Source: Candidatus Methylomirabilis sp. (lineage in GTDB: Bacteria > Patescibacteriota > Patescibacteriia > DYHP01). Taken from it: a stretch of 22,178 bases of DNA. Below are positions 13,368 to 20,644 of the stretch, one piece after another; the stretch's first letter is position 1; the number at the start of each line of letters is the position of its first letter. The notes under the pieces are model-generated. The model was not told the DNA's origin. It saw only the letters and a list, made by a program, of their open reading frames with translations, and did no database searches. The stretch is from NCBI GenBank assembly GCA_020724105.1, contig DYHP01000013.1, positions 1 to 22,178 on the forward strand. The letters run 5' to 3'. The translations under genes were made by a program, and so were the position numbers.

Positions 13368-13646
13368 ATGGCACACGTTAAAGCAGGCGGTTCCACAAGG
13401 TTGGGCCGCGATTCACAAGCGCAAAGATTGGGTGTTAAAATCGCCGATGGCCAAAGGGCCGAATCGGGCAATATTATAATCCGACAAAGGGGTACCAAGT
13501 ACCGTCCGGGCAAAAACGTGCTGCGCGCCGGCGATGACACTCTTCTTGCGGCGACAAACGGCATTGTAAAATTTTCCCACAAAAAAGTAAGAAAATTCCA
13601 CGGTAGTTTGGAACCGATGACTTTTGTGAATGTCGTGCCGAAATAA
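13368..13646 (+). CDS. rpmA: 50S ribosomal protein L27
   Basis: A 92-residue ribosomal protein of the large subunit, whose N-terminal tail reaches toward the peptidyl transferase centre. The family text is clear: MAHVKAGGSTRLGRDSQAQRL, SGNIIIRQRGTKYRPGKNVL, and VKFSHKKVRKF near the end. It starts directly with MAH, so there is no Firmicutes-type cleaved N-terminal extension. In most bacteria rplU (L21) comes just before it; here the gene is single, with its own promoter and terminator. No ribosome binding site is present, in line with a leaderless transcript. Position 4 is Val where Lys is usual in the N-terminal AHKKAGG; the rest is standard. Confidence 0.97.
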   Translation: MAHVKAGGSTRLGRDSQAQRLGVKIADGQRAESGNIIIRQRGTKYRPGKNVLRAGDDTLLAATNGIVKFSHKKVRKFHGSLEPMTFVNVVPK

Positions 13647-13667
13647 AATAAACAGCAGTAAAAACAA

Positions 13668-13697
13668 AAACCCTCCTTTTTAGGAGGTGTTTTTTAT
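13668..13697 (+). terminator. Terminator of rpmA
   Basis: CCTCC, loop TTTTTA, GGAGG, then TGTTTTTTATT. It lies about 25 bases past the rpmA stop. Confidence 0.75.
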
Positions 13698-13726
13698 TCG
13701 GCTTCAGGCACCATCGAAATTGGACT

Positions 13727-13816
13727 TGGGGATTTCGTAAATCTGCGGGATTTTAGATTTTAGGACCTCGTAAATCTTTGAGGATTTACGAAGTCCAATA
13801 GTGATTTACGAAATTC
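13727..13816. repeat. Cluster of TTCGTAAATC/GATTTACGAA palindromes, running into the ftsW-like gene
   Basis: GGACCTCGTAAATC (13763-13776) pairs with GATTTACGAAGTCC (13783-13796), with one G.T pair. Single copies lie at 13732 and 13801. The last residues of the FtsW-like protein, NFVNHYWTS and stop, are encoded within it. The core equals that of the long hairpin in lgt. Confidence 0.8.
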
Positions 13817-14979
13817 TGTTTATTGTGTCTCGCGATATTCAGCATCAGCCCCGCCGCCGCCATTGACGCCGTCAGCGAACTTCCGCCGTAACTTATAAAC
13901 GGCAAAGTGAGGCCGGTTAAAGGCAAAATGCCAATCATTGAACCGACATTTAAAATCATCTGCCAGCCGAACCAAATAACGACGCCGCAAGCCAAATAAT
14001 ACCCGAATTTATCTTTTGCGCCCGCCGCGATTTTAAATCCCTGCCATAGAAAAAGGAAAAAACAAAATATAAAAATCGCGCAGAGCAAAAACCCCAATTC
14101 CTCGCCCATAATGGCGAAAACCGAATCGCCGATGACTTCAGGCAGATACTGGTATTTCTGCCTTGAATTCCCCAAACCCAATCCCCAAAATCCACCCGAA
14201 CCGATGGCAATAAGCGCCTGGTTGATGTGATAGCCGATGCCTTGCGGGTCAAACGACGGATTCAAAAAGGTGGTGATGCGCGCCATGCGGTACGGCGCGA
14301 TTTTTATCAAGGCGCCGATTGCCGCAACCCCCGCCGCCGCCAAAATGGAAAGATGGAGGATTCTTCCGCCCGCCAAAAAAAACATCGTTGCCGCAATCAA
14401 TCCTATTAAAAAAGCCGTGCCCATGTCCGGCTGCAGCAAAATCAAACCGCAAACCGCCCCTGGAAATAAAAAATAAAGCAAAAAACCTTTTCTGAAATCT
14501 TTTATACCCTCTCTAACTCCCCCTGTCCCTTCACTCGCGTGAGAGTGAGGGATACGGGGAGAAAAAGAAGGGGTTTGGCCAAATTTCGCCAAAAGCCAAG
14601 CCAAAAATATAATGAGACCGAGTTTGGCGAATTCGGAAGGTTGGATTGAAACGCCGCCGAAAACAATCCAACTCTTGGCTCTGTTTAAACTTTCGCCGAC
14701 GCCGGGGATCAAGACCGCAACAAGCGACGCCATCAAGATAAAAAAAATTAATTTAGACAATCTTTTCCACTTCAAATAATCAATTCTCCAAAACAAAAAA
14801 AATAAAAAAAGGCCCGGCAAAAATCCGTACAAAACCTGGTGCGTCAAAAGATAATAAGCCGAACCGAATTTTTGATAAGCGGAATCCGCGGAAGCGGAAG
14901 CGAGAATAATCAAACCGAATGCCGCCAGCGCAAAAGCCGAAACGCCGAACAACAAACCGGGCTTGGATGAAGAAAGCAT
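13786..14979 (-). CDS. FtsW/RodA/SpoVE-family peptidoglycan glycosyltransferase
   Basis: A SEDS-family polytopic membrane enzyme that polymerises lipid II, working with a class B penicillin-binding protein in division (FtsW) or elongation (RodA). Signatures: NRAKSWIVFGGVSIQPSEFAKLG, GIGYHINQALIAIGSGGFWG, GDSVFAIMGEELGFL, and the end LTGLTLPFISYGGSSL. I start at ATG 14979 (MLSSSKPGLLFG), giving 397 residues; the frame is open to 15069, but the extra 30 residues come from AT-rich repeats. A palindromic element adds SFSPRIPHSHASEGTGGVREG in a cytoplasmic loop. The C-terminus is encoded by another repeat. FtsW versus RodA cannot be decided; no penicillin-binding protein is near. No clear ribosome site is seen. 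Confidence 0.9.
   Translation of the reverse strand: MLSSSKPGLLFGVSAFALAAFGLIILASASADSAYQKFGSAYYLLTHQVLYGFLPGLFLFFLFWRIDYLKWKRLSKLIFFILMASLVAVLIPGVGESLNRAKSWIVFGGVSIQPSEFAKLGLIIFLAWLLAKFGQTPSFSPRIPHSHASEGTGGVREGIKDFRKGFLLYFLFPGAVCGLILLQPDMGTAFLIGLIAATMFFLAGGRILHLSILAAAGVAAIGALIKIAPYRMARITTFLNPSFDPQGIGYHINQALIAIGSGGFWGLGLGNSRQKYQYLPEVIGDSVFAIMGEELGFLLCAIFIFCFFLFLWQGFKIAAGAKDKFGYYLACGVVIWFGWQMILNVGSMIGILPLTGLTLPFISYGGSSLTASMAAAGLMLNIARHNKQNFVNHYWTS
14515..14561. repeat. Palindromic element inside the ftsW/rodA-like gene
   Basis: CCCTTCACTC pairs with GAGTGAGGG around GCGTGA, and CTCCCC pairs with GGGGAG outside it. It encodes PRIPHSHASEGTGG in a loop between membrane helices. Confidence 0.75.
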
Positions 14980-14999
14980 ACCTTCAATAATTTCCAATA

Positions 15000-15118
15000 T
15001 CCAATTTCTAATTTCCAACAAAATTCCCAAACCCCAATTTCTAAATGTACAAAATTTAATATTAGACATTGGACATTTAGATTTTTATTGGGAATTGGGA
15101 ATTAGGAATTAAGAATTT
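15000..15118. repeat. AT-rich AATTGGGAATT/AAATTAGAAATT repeats between lon and the ftsW-like gene
   Basis: Units such as CAATTTCTAATTTCC, ATTGGGAATTGGGAATTAGG and their inverses fill the spacer. Similar units are at 7957, 11155, 11274 and 22075. No terminator for lon is recognised here. Confidence 0.55.
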
Positions 15119-15156
15119 AATAATTTGTTTATAAGTTAAACTGGAGATTATTTTCA

Positions 15157-17511
15157 CTACTTACTTTTTTTGGAGGCAAGGGCGTATTTCAGCGCCTCTT
15201 CTATCGTCTCCACGAAAATGAATTTTAAAGATTTCTTGATTTCCAGCGGGATTTCTTCCATGTCTTTTTCATTATCTTTGGGCAAAAGCACGGTTTTGAT
15301 TCCCGCACGATGCGCCGCCAAAACTTTTTCTTTCACTCCGCCGATTTCCATCACTTTTCCGCGCAAAGTCACCTCGCCCGTCATCGCCACATCGCGACGA
15401 ACCGGCCTGCGGGTCATCACTGAAATCAAAACTGTGGCCATGGCGACGCCCGCCGAAGGTCCGTCTTTGGGTATGGCGCCCGAAGGCACGTGAACGTGAA
15501 AATCGGTGTCTTTGGCGATGTCTTTCTTAATCCCCAGCTGGCTCGCGCAAGACCTAGCGTAAGAAAACGCCGCCTGCGCCGATTCCTGCATCACCTGCCC
15601 CAAATGGCCGGTTAAAATCAGCCTGTTTTTGCCCGGCATTTTGGTCGCTTCAATCAAAAGTATTTCGCCGCCGACCTGCGTCCAGGCCAACCCCGCCACC
15701 ACGCCGACTTCATCCTTCTTTTCCGCTTCCAAACTCTTGAACCGCGCCGGTCCCAAATATTTTTTCAAATTTGCCGGACCGACGACAACGGCAAATTTCT
15801 TGCCATCATCGGCGAATTCCTTGGCCACCTTGCGGCAAACGCTAGCGATTTCCCTGTCCAAATTCCTGACGCCCGCTTCGCGAGTATATTCCCTGATGAT
15901 ATTTCTTAACGCCTCGTCGGTAATTTTTAAATTTGCTGGCTTCAGGCCGTTGTTTTCAAATTGCTTTGGAATCAAAAAGTCCTTGGCGATGTGGAATTTT
16001 TCCTCCTCGGTGTAGCCCGGAAAATCTATCACTTCCATTCTGTCGCGAAGCGCCGGCGGAATGGTGTCTAAAATATTGGCAGTGGTGATAAACATCACAT
16101 CCGACAAATCGAATGGCACTTCGAGATAGTGGTCGGAAAAAGAATTATTCTGTTCGGGGTCAAGGGCTTCAAGGAGCGCCGCCGACGGGTCGCCGTGCAT
16201 CACGTCGTAACCGAGTTTGTCAATTTCATCGAGCATAAACACCGGATTTTTTGTGCCCGCGACTTTAACGCCCTGAATGATTCTGCCGGGCAGCGCGCCG
16301 ACGTAAGTTCGCCTGTGCCCGCGGATTTCCGCCTCGTCGCGGATGCCGCCCAAACTCATTCTGTAAAATTTTCTGCCCGTTGCCCGCGCGATTGATTTAC
16401 CGATTGAAGTTTTGCCCGTGCCCGGCGGACCGGCGAAACAAAGTATCGGACCCTTGATTTTGCCGACAAGTTTCTGCACCGCCAAAAATTCCAAAACTCT
16501 CTTCTTGACTTTGTCGAGGCCGAAATGGTCTTCGTCCAAAATCTTTTCCGCTTTTTTAATGTCGATGTCGGCACTGCTTTTTACGCTCCAGGGAAGCGAA
16601 ATAAGCCAGTCAAGGTATGTGCGGATATAAGAAATTTCGGGAGAAAACGAAGGCATTCCCTCAAGGCGCGAAAGTTCTTTAAGCGCCTGGTTTTTCGCCT
16701 GTTCGGCCATGCCCGCTTTTTCGATCTTTTGACGCATTTCCTCCATCTCGTTGCCAGCGCCTTCGCCTAATTCTTTCTGGATGGTTTTTAATTGCTCGCG
16801 CAAAAACATCTCTTTTTCCATTTTGCCCAGTTCCTTGCCGGTTTCGCTTTGGATTTTCCTCGCCATGCGCAAAACTTTAAGCAATCTTGCGACGGCGAAA
16901 TTGCCCCTCTCCAATTTTTCCTCAACAGTTCTCGCTTCCAAAATCATTTGCCTGTCCTCGGTTTTAAAATCAAGATTTAAAGAAACGACATCAATCAATT
17001 GCCACGGATCGGTGATGGTGGAAACCAAAAGCAAAACGTCGAAAGGAACGTTAGCGCCCAAGTTGACGCACTCCTTGAAATAGTTGATGAAACTGTACAT
17101 CTGCGCTTCAATCTTTTCGTTTTTTATAAACTCGGGCGGGGGGATGATTTCGTGGTCAACGGTGATGTAAGGCGCGGTTTTGACGTATGACCTGATTTTT
17201 GAACGGACAATGCCTTCGATGAAAATTCGCACCGCTCCGTCGGGCTGCCGCACCACGTCCCTGATTTTTGCCACGGTTCCCACGCCGTAAAGGTCGTCCG
17301 GCTTCAAATTTTCTTCTCTCGCGTCTTTGACCGCCACAAAAATCAAAAGACGGTCGCTTTTAAGCGCCGCGTCAATCGCTTTTACCGCCAGCGACTCTTT
17401 GACGATAAGCGGCATGTTGACCTTCGGATAAATAACAATGTCCCTAATCGGCGCGAGGGGCAATTCGGTTTTAATTTGAATCTTTGAAGTGTTGGATAAA
17501 TTTTGAGGCAT
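15157..17511 (-). CDS. lon: Lon ATP-dependent protease
   Basis: Cytosolic hexameric protease that degrades damaged and regulatory proteins. At 784 residues it has the full bacterial layout: N-terminal substrate-binding domain (about 15-210), coiled coil about 215-285, AAA+ module with Walker A GPPGTGKT (361-368), Walker B VFMLDEID (424-431), sensor and arginine-finger region near TTANILDTIPPALRDR, then the protease domain with catalytic Ser686 in PKDGPSAG and Lys729 in GGVKEK. No repeat insert is seen, unlike several neighbours. The gene lies 35 bases downstream of murF, probably in the same transcript. The ATG at 17511 has only AT-rich sequence before it and no ribosome site. The stop is TAG. 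Confidence 0.97.
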   Translation of the reverse strand: MPQNLSNTSKIQIKTELPLAPIRDIVIYPKVNMPLIVKESLAVKAIDAALKSDRLLIFVAVKDAREENLKPDDLYGVGTVAKIRDVVRQPDGAVRIFIEGIVRSKIRSYVKTAPYITVDHEIIPPPEFIKNEKIEAQMYSFINYFKECVNLGANVPFDVLLLVSTITDPWQLIDVVSLNLDFKTEDRQMILEARTVEEKLERGNFAVARLLKVLRMARKIQSETGKELGKMEKEMFLREQLKTIQKELGEGAGNEMEEMRQKIEKAGMAEQAKNQALKELSRLEGMPSFSPEISYIRTYLDWLISLPWSVKSSADIDIKKAEKILDEDHFGLDKVKKRVLEFLAVQKLVGKIKGPILCFAGPPGTGKTSIGKSIARATGRKFYRMSLGGIRDEAEIRGHRRTYVGALPGRIIQGVKVAGTKNPVFMLDEIDKLGYDVMHGDPSAALLEALDPEQNNSFSDHYLEVPFDLSDVMFITTANILDTIPPALRDRMEVIDFPGYTEEEKFHIAKDFLIPKQFENNGLKPANLKITDEALRNIIREYTREAGVRNLDREIASVCRKVAKEFADDGKKFAVVVGPANLKKYLGPARFKSLEAEKKDEVGVVAGLAWTQVGGEILLIEATKMPGKNRLILTGHLGQVMQESAQAAFSYARSCASQLGIKKDIAKDTDFHVHVPSGAIPKDGPSAGVAMATVLISVMTRRPVRRDVAMTGEVTLRGKVMEIGGVKEKVLAAHRAGIKTVLLPKDNEKDMEEIPLEIKKSLKFIFVETIEEALKYALASKKSK

Positions 17512-17546
17512 AGATTTTAAAATTTTTAATTTTAAATTTTAAATTT

Positions 17547-18821
17547 TTAATTAACCAACAATTCATTGGCTCTCTCCGGTTCCGCCATTAGTTCTTTAAC
17601 AATTTTTTCCATTTTTACGGCGCGCGAACCTTTGACCAAAATTATGTCGCCTTCTCTTATTCTGTCCTCTAAAAATTCGCCGGCATCCTCCGGATTATCA
17701 AAAGTGAAAATGTTGTCAATCGACATCCCCTGTTTTTCCGCTTCGTCGGCAATGAAACGCGCAGAGGGGCCCGCAGTAATTAAATAATCAATCCCTTTTT
17801 CTTTGACTACTCCGCCTATTTCCCTGTGACTCGATTCCGTTGCCGCGCCGAGTTCGCGCATGTCTCCCAAAACGGCATATTTAAACCTTCCTTCACCTGT
17901 TGATAGAGATGCCAAAACATCAAGCGCTGCCAAAACTGAATGCGGCGAAGCGTTATAACTGTCATCAATTATAACGGTCTTTTTAATGCCAGCCAAAACG
18001 TTCATTCTTCCGGCAGGCGCTTTGTATTTTCCAAGCGCCTCGGCAATTTCAATTAAATTCAAGTCAAATGCCGCGCCGACAGCGGCCGCGGCAAGCACGG
18101 CGTAAATCTGCTGCTTGCCCAAAACATTCGGGATGCGCATAGGCACCGCCTTGCCATCCGACAAAATCTTTAAAGAAACGCCCGGCATTTTTATTTTGTC
18201 TTCCTCGCATGAAACCGAACCGCCGACGAATTCCAGGCACCTGAAATCCGCGCCCTCGTTAAAACCGAAGGTAGTGACTTTGGCTTTAGTCAAATTTCTC
18301 ATGTTGCGGACATTTTCATCGTCATAGTTTAAAATCGCCAAACCGTCCGATTTCAATTCCGAAACGATTCTTGACTTTTCTTTTATGATTTTATCAATTT
18401 CCTTGAATTGCTCCAAATGAACTGGCGCGATGGCGGTGACGACGCCAATGTCGCATTTGATGAATTTTAGAAAATACCTGATGTCGCCGGGCTTGTCCGC
18501 CGCCATTTCCAAAACCAAAATGTCGGGATAACCTTTGCTTTTAAAGCAAAGCAAAAATATGGCTTTCAAAAAAACCGTCAGCCAACCGAAAACCGACTTA
18601 CCTTGCGCCGAATTGCCGATTACGGTAAGCGGAACGCCGATTTCGTTGTTGTAACTTTTTTCGCTTTTGCGGACCTTAAAATGAGGCGAAAGTACAGTAA
18701 AAACCGCCTCTTTTGTCGAGGTTTTGCCGACCGAACCCGTAATTCCAACAACCTTCGGCTGATATTTCTTCAAAATCGCCGAAGCGAAAAATTGGAGTAT
18801 TCCCTCCAAAAATTTTTTCAT
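17547..18821 (-). CDS. murF: MurF-like UDP-MurNAc-tripeptide D-Ala-D-Ala ligase
   Basis: Adds D-Ala-D-Ala to UDP-MurNAc-tripeptide, the last cytosolic step of peptidoglycan precursor synthesis. The P-loop GITGSVGKTST begins at residue 26, SYNNEIGVPLT is at 56-66, LVLEMAADKPGDI at 103-114, the MurF-type DDSYNASP at 286-293, and GDMRELG at 319-325. In a standard MurF the P-loop comes after a UDP-binding domain of some 80-100 residues; here only about 25 residues, partly hydrophobic (LEGILQFFASAIL), stand before it. That absence, plus EMAAD instead of EMGA, leaves room for a related ligase, but MurF is the best call. A good promoter lies upstream and lon follows. Confidence 0.86.
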   Translation of the reverse strand: MKKFLEGILQFFASAILKKYQPKVVGITGSVGKTSTKEAVFTVLSPHFKVRKSEKSYNNEIGVPLTVIGNSAQGKSVFGWLTVFLKAIFLLCFKSKGYPDILVLEMAADKPGDIRYFLKFIKCDIGVVTAIAPVHLEQFKEIDKIIKEKSRIVSELKSDGLAILNYDDENVRNMRNLTKAKVTTFGFNEGADFRCLEFVGGSVSCEEDKIKMPGVSLKILSDGKAVPMRIPNVLGKQQIYAVLAAAAVGAAFDLNLIEIAEALGKYKAPAGRMNVLAGIKKTVIIDDSYNASPHSVLAALDVLASLSTGEGRFKYAVLGDMRELGAATESSHREIGGVVKEKGIDYLITAGPSARFIADEAEKQGMSIDNIFTFDNPEDAGEFLEDRIREGDIILVKGSRAVKMEKIVKELMAEPERANELLVN

Positions 18822-18836
18822 AACAGCCGTATAAAA

Positions 18837-18864
18837 ATTATATCAAATTAACTAATTTTTTCAA
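18837..18864 (-). promoter_or_regulatory. Promoter of murF(-lon)
   Basis: TTGAAA (18864-18859), 16 bases, TATAAT (18842-18837) on the minus strand. A start near 18830 leaves a leader of about eight bases, too short for a Shine-Dalgarno sequence; none is present. Confidence 0.7.
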
Positions 18865-18887
18865 ACCCGCGCTGAAAACGAGGACTA

Positions 18888-18959
18888 TGGCGCGAACCTT
18901 CAGAACTTGCCCCGATGGATATCGGGGTTCGCTTTTGGCGAGACAAATCCTTCGCGCCA
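18888..18959. repeat. Compound inverted repeat with two alternative folds
   Basis: TGGCGCGAA (18888-18896) pairs with TTCGCGCCA (18951-18959). Inside, CCCCGAT (18910-18916) pairs with ATCGGGG (18921-18927). GCGAACC (18892-18898) can instead pair with GGTTCGC (18926-18932), which excludes the outer stem. It lies between the AarF/UbiB gene and the murF promoter, without a T tract. Confidence 0.7.
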
Positions 18960-18972
18960 CATAAATAAATCG

Positions 18973-20643
18973 TCATCTCGCCTTCTGTTTTATCAATCTC
19001 AAAAGCCACAAAAACATCGCGACGGAAATCGCCAGACCGATATAACCGACCGGGGCGCCGAAGAGCGCAAGACGGTTTTCCGTCGCCGTCAAAATCACCG
19101 AGCCGATAAAAATTGTGCCCGTCAAAATTGCAAAAATCCTTATGTCGTTTTCCCTGTCGAGCTCGGCTTTAAGATTTTTAATTTCGCTTAAATTTATTTT
19201 GACATCCAACTCGCCTTTTTCTATTTTTTCAAGAAGTTTTTGAGTTCTTTCGGGCAGATATTTCGCAAACTGAATATACTCAAAAATTTTAGATGGGACT
19301 CCTTCAAACTTTGTTAAAGATTTTACTTCTTTGGCGGCGGCTATTTTTAAGAATTTGTTGGCAACCGCGGTTAAATCAAAATCCGGGTCTAACTTTGCCC
19401 CGACATTAGATAGAATAAAAAACGAACGGGCAAAAAGCGCCAAATTCGTCGGAAATCTCACGCGAAAACCCAAAGCGGCGTTTAAAATATCCTGCAAAAT
19501 TTGGGCAATTGCCCTTGCTTTAGAGGGTGAAAAGAACATCTTCTCGGCAATCAATCTCGCTTTCCGTCGAAAACCTTCGATATCCGCGCCTTCTCCAAGA
19601 ATGGCAAACCGCATAATGCTCTCAATGTATCCTTCCACATTTCCTGCGGCGAATGTTGAAATGCATTTAAGCATTCCGCTTCTGCTCTCGTGATTCAAAA
19701 ATCCGACCATGCCAAAATCATGAAGGCATAAAACATCGTTGCCATAATCGTCTTTTAGGGCAAAAAAATTGCCGGGGTGGGGGTCTGCCTGAAAAAATCC
19801 GTCAATAAAATATTGCCTGAAAAGAACTTCCGCGCCTATTTTTGCCAGATTCTTTGGGTTAATGTCGGCTTTTTTTAACGCTTTTGCATCGTCTATTCTC
19901 TTGCCTTCCACGTATTCCATTGTCAAAAGCCGCGTGGTGGTGTGAGCCCAAAAAACTTTTGGAACCTTGGCGTTTTTCACCTGCTCCGCGGATTGCCTCA
20001 ATCTCTCCATTCTTTGCGCCTCAAGCTCAAAATCAAGCTCGGTAAATGTGCTTTCAGCGAATTCTTTGACTAAATCCACAGGACGCCTTATGGCGATTTC
20101 CGGCATTTTTTCCAGTAATTTTGCCAAATGAAACATCAAATGCACATCTTCTTCAATAATTTCTTTCATTTGCGGTCTTTGGATTTTTAAAGCGACAACC
20201 TCGCCATTTTTTAAAACGGCGCGATGGACCTGGGCGAGCGACGCCGCCGCCGCCGGTTTTTCATCAAATTGTTTAAAAAACTTGCTAATCGGTTTGCCCA
20301 ATTCTTTTTCAATGAGGTGCTTTGCGGCGCGAGGGTCAAAAGGCGAGGCCCTATCTTGCAATTTAGAGAGTTCGTCTGCTGTTTCTTGTCCAACCAAGTC
20401 GGGACGCATTGATAAAATTTGACCGAATTTTACAAATGTCGGGCCTAATTTTTCAAAAAGACGGCGCAAACGGATGCCTAAAGGGATTTCTTTCTTTTCC
20501 TCCATTTTGAATCTCAATCTTTTGCCCAGCGGGACTAAATATCTCAATTCTATATTCCTCAAAACAAAATCAAACCCCTCGTCAAACATTGCCGACGTTA
20601 TTTCCTTTAACCGTTTTATGTCTTTAAATTTGGAATGAAACAT
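18973..20643 (-). CDS. AarF/ABC1/UbiB-family kinase-like protein
   Basis: A 556-residue membrane-linked protein of the atypical kinase/ATPase family that supports ubiquinone synthesis in proteobacteria and lipid homeostasis elsewhere. Motifs: KFGQ (72-75) in the KxGQ helix, the Ala-rich loop PAAAASLAQVH (130-140) replacing the P-loop, Lys153 in VALKIQRP, the ExD motif at 202-204, ADPHPGN (286-292) and DFG (309-311). Two C-terminal hydrophobic segments (about 500-520 and 528-548) should anchor it in the membrane. No quinone gene is near, so its target is unknown. It starts one base after the stop of the glycosyltransferase-like gene, so the two are co-transcribed and probably translationally coupled. 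The stop is UGA; a compound hairpin follows. Confidence 0.93.
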   Translation of the reverse strand: MFHSKFKDIKRLKEITSAMFDEGFDFVLRNIELRYLVPLGKRLRFKMEEKKEIPLGIRLRRLFEKLGPTFVKFGQILSMRPDLVGQETADELSKLQDRASPFDPRAAKHLIEKELGKPISKFFKQFDEKPAAAASLAQVHRAVLKNGEVVALKIQRPQMKEIIEEDVHLMFHLAKLLEKMPEIAIRRPVDLVKEFAESTFTELDFELEAQRMERLRQSAEQVKNAKVPKVFWAHTTTRLLTMEYVEGKRIDDAKALKKADINPKNLAKIGAEVLFRQYFIDGFFQADPHPGNFFALKDDYGNDVLCLHDFGMVGFLNHESRSGMLKCISTFAAGNVEGYIESIMRFAILGEGADIEGFRRKARLIAEKMFFSPSKARAIAQILQDILNAALGFRVRFPTNLALFARSFFILSNVGAKLDPDFDLTAVANKFLKIAAAKEVKSLTKFEGVPSKIFEYIQFAKYLPERTQKLLEKIEKGELDVKINLSEIKNLKAELDRENDIRIFAILTGTIFIGSVILTATENRLALFGAPVGYIGLAISVAMFLWLLRLIKQKAR

Positions 20644-20644
20644 A

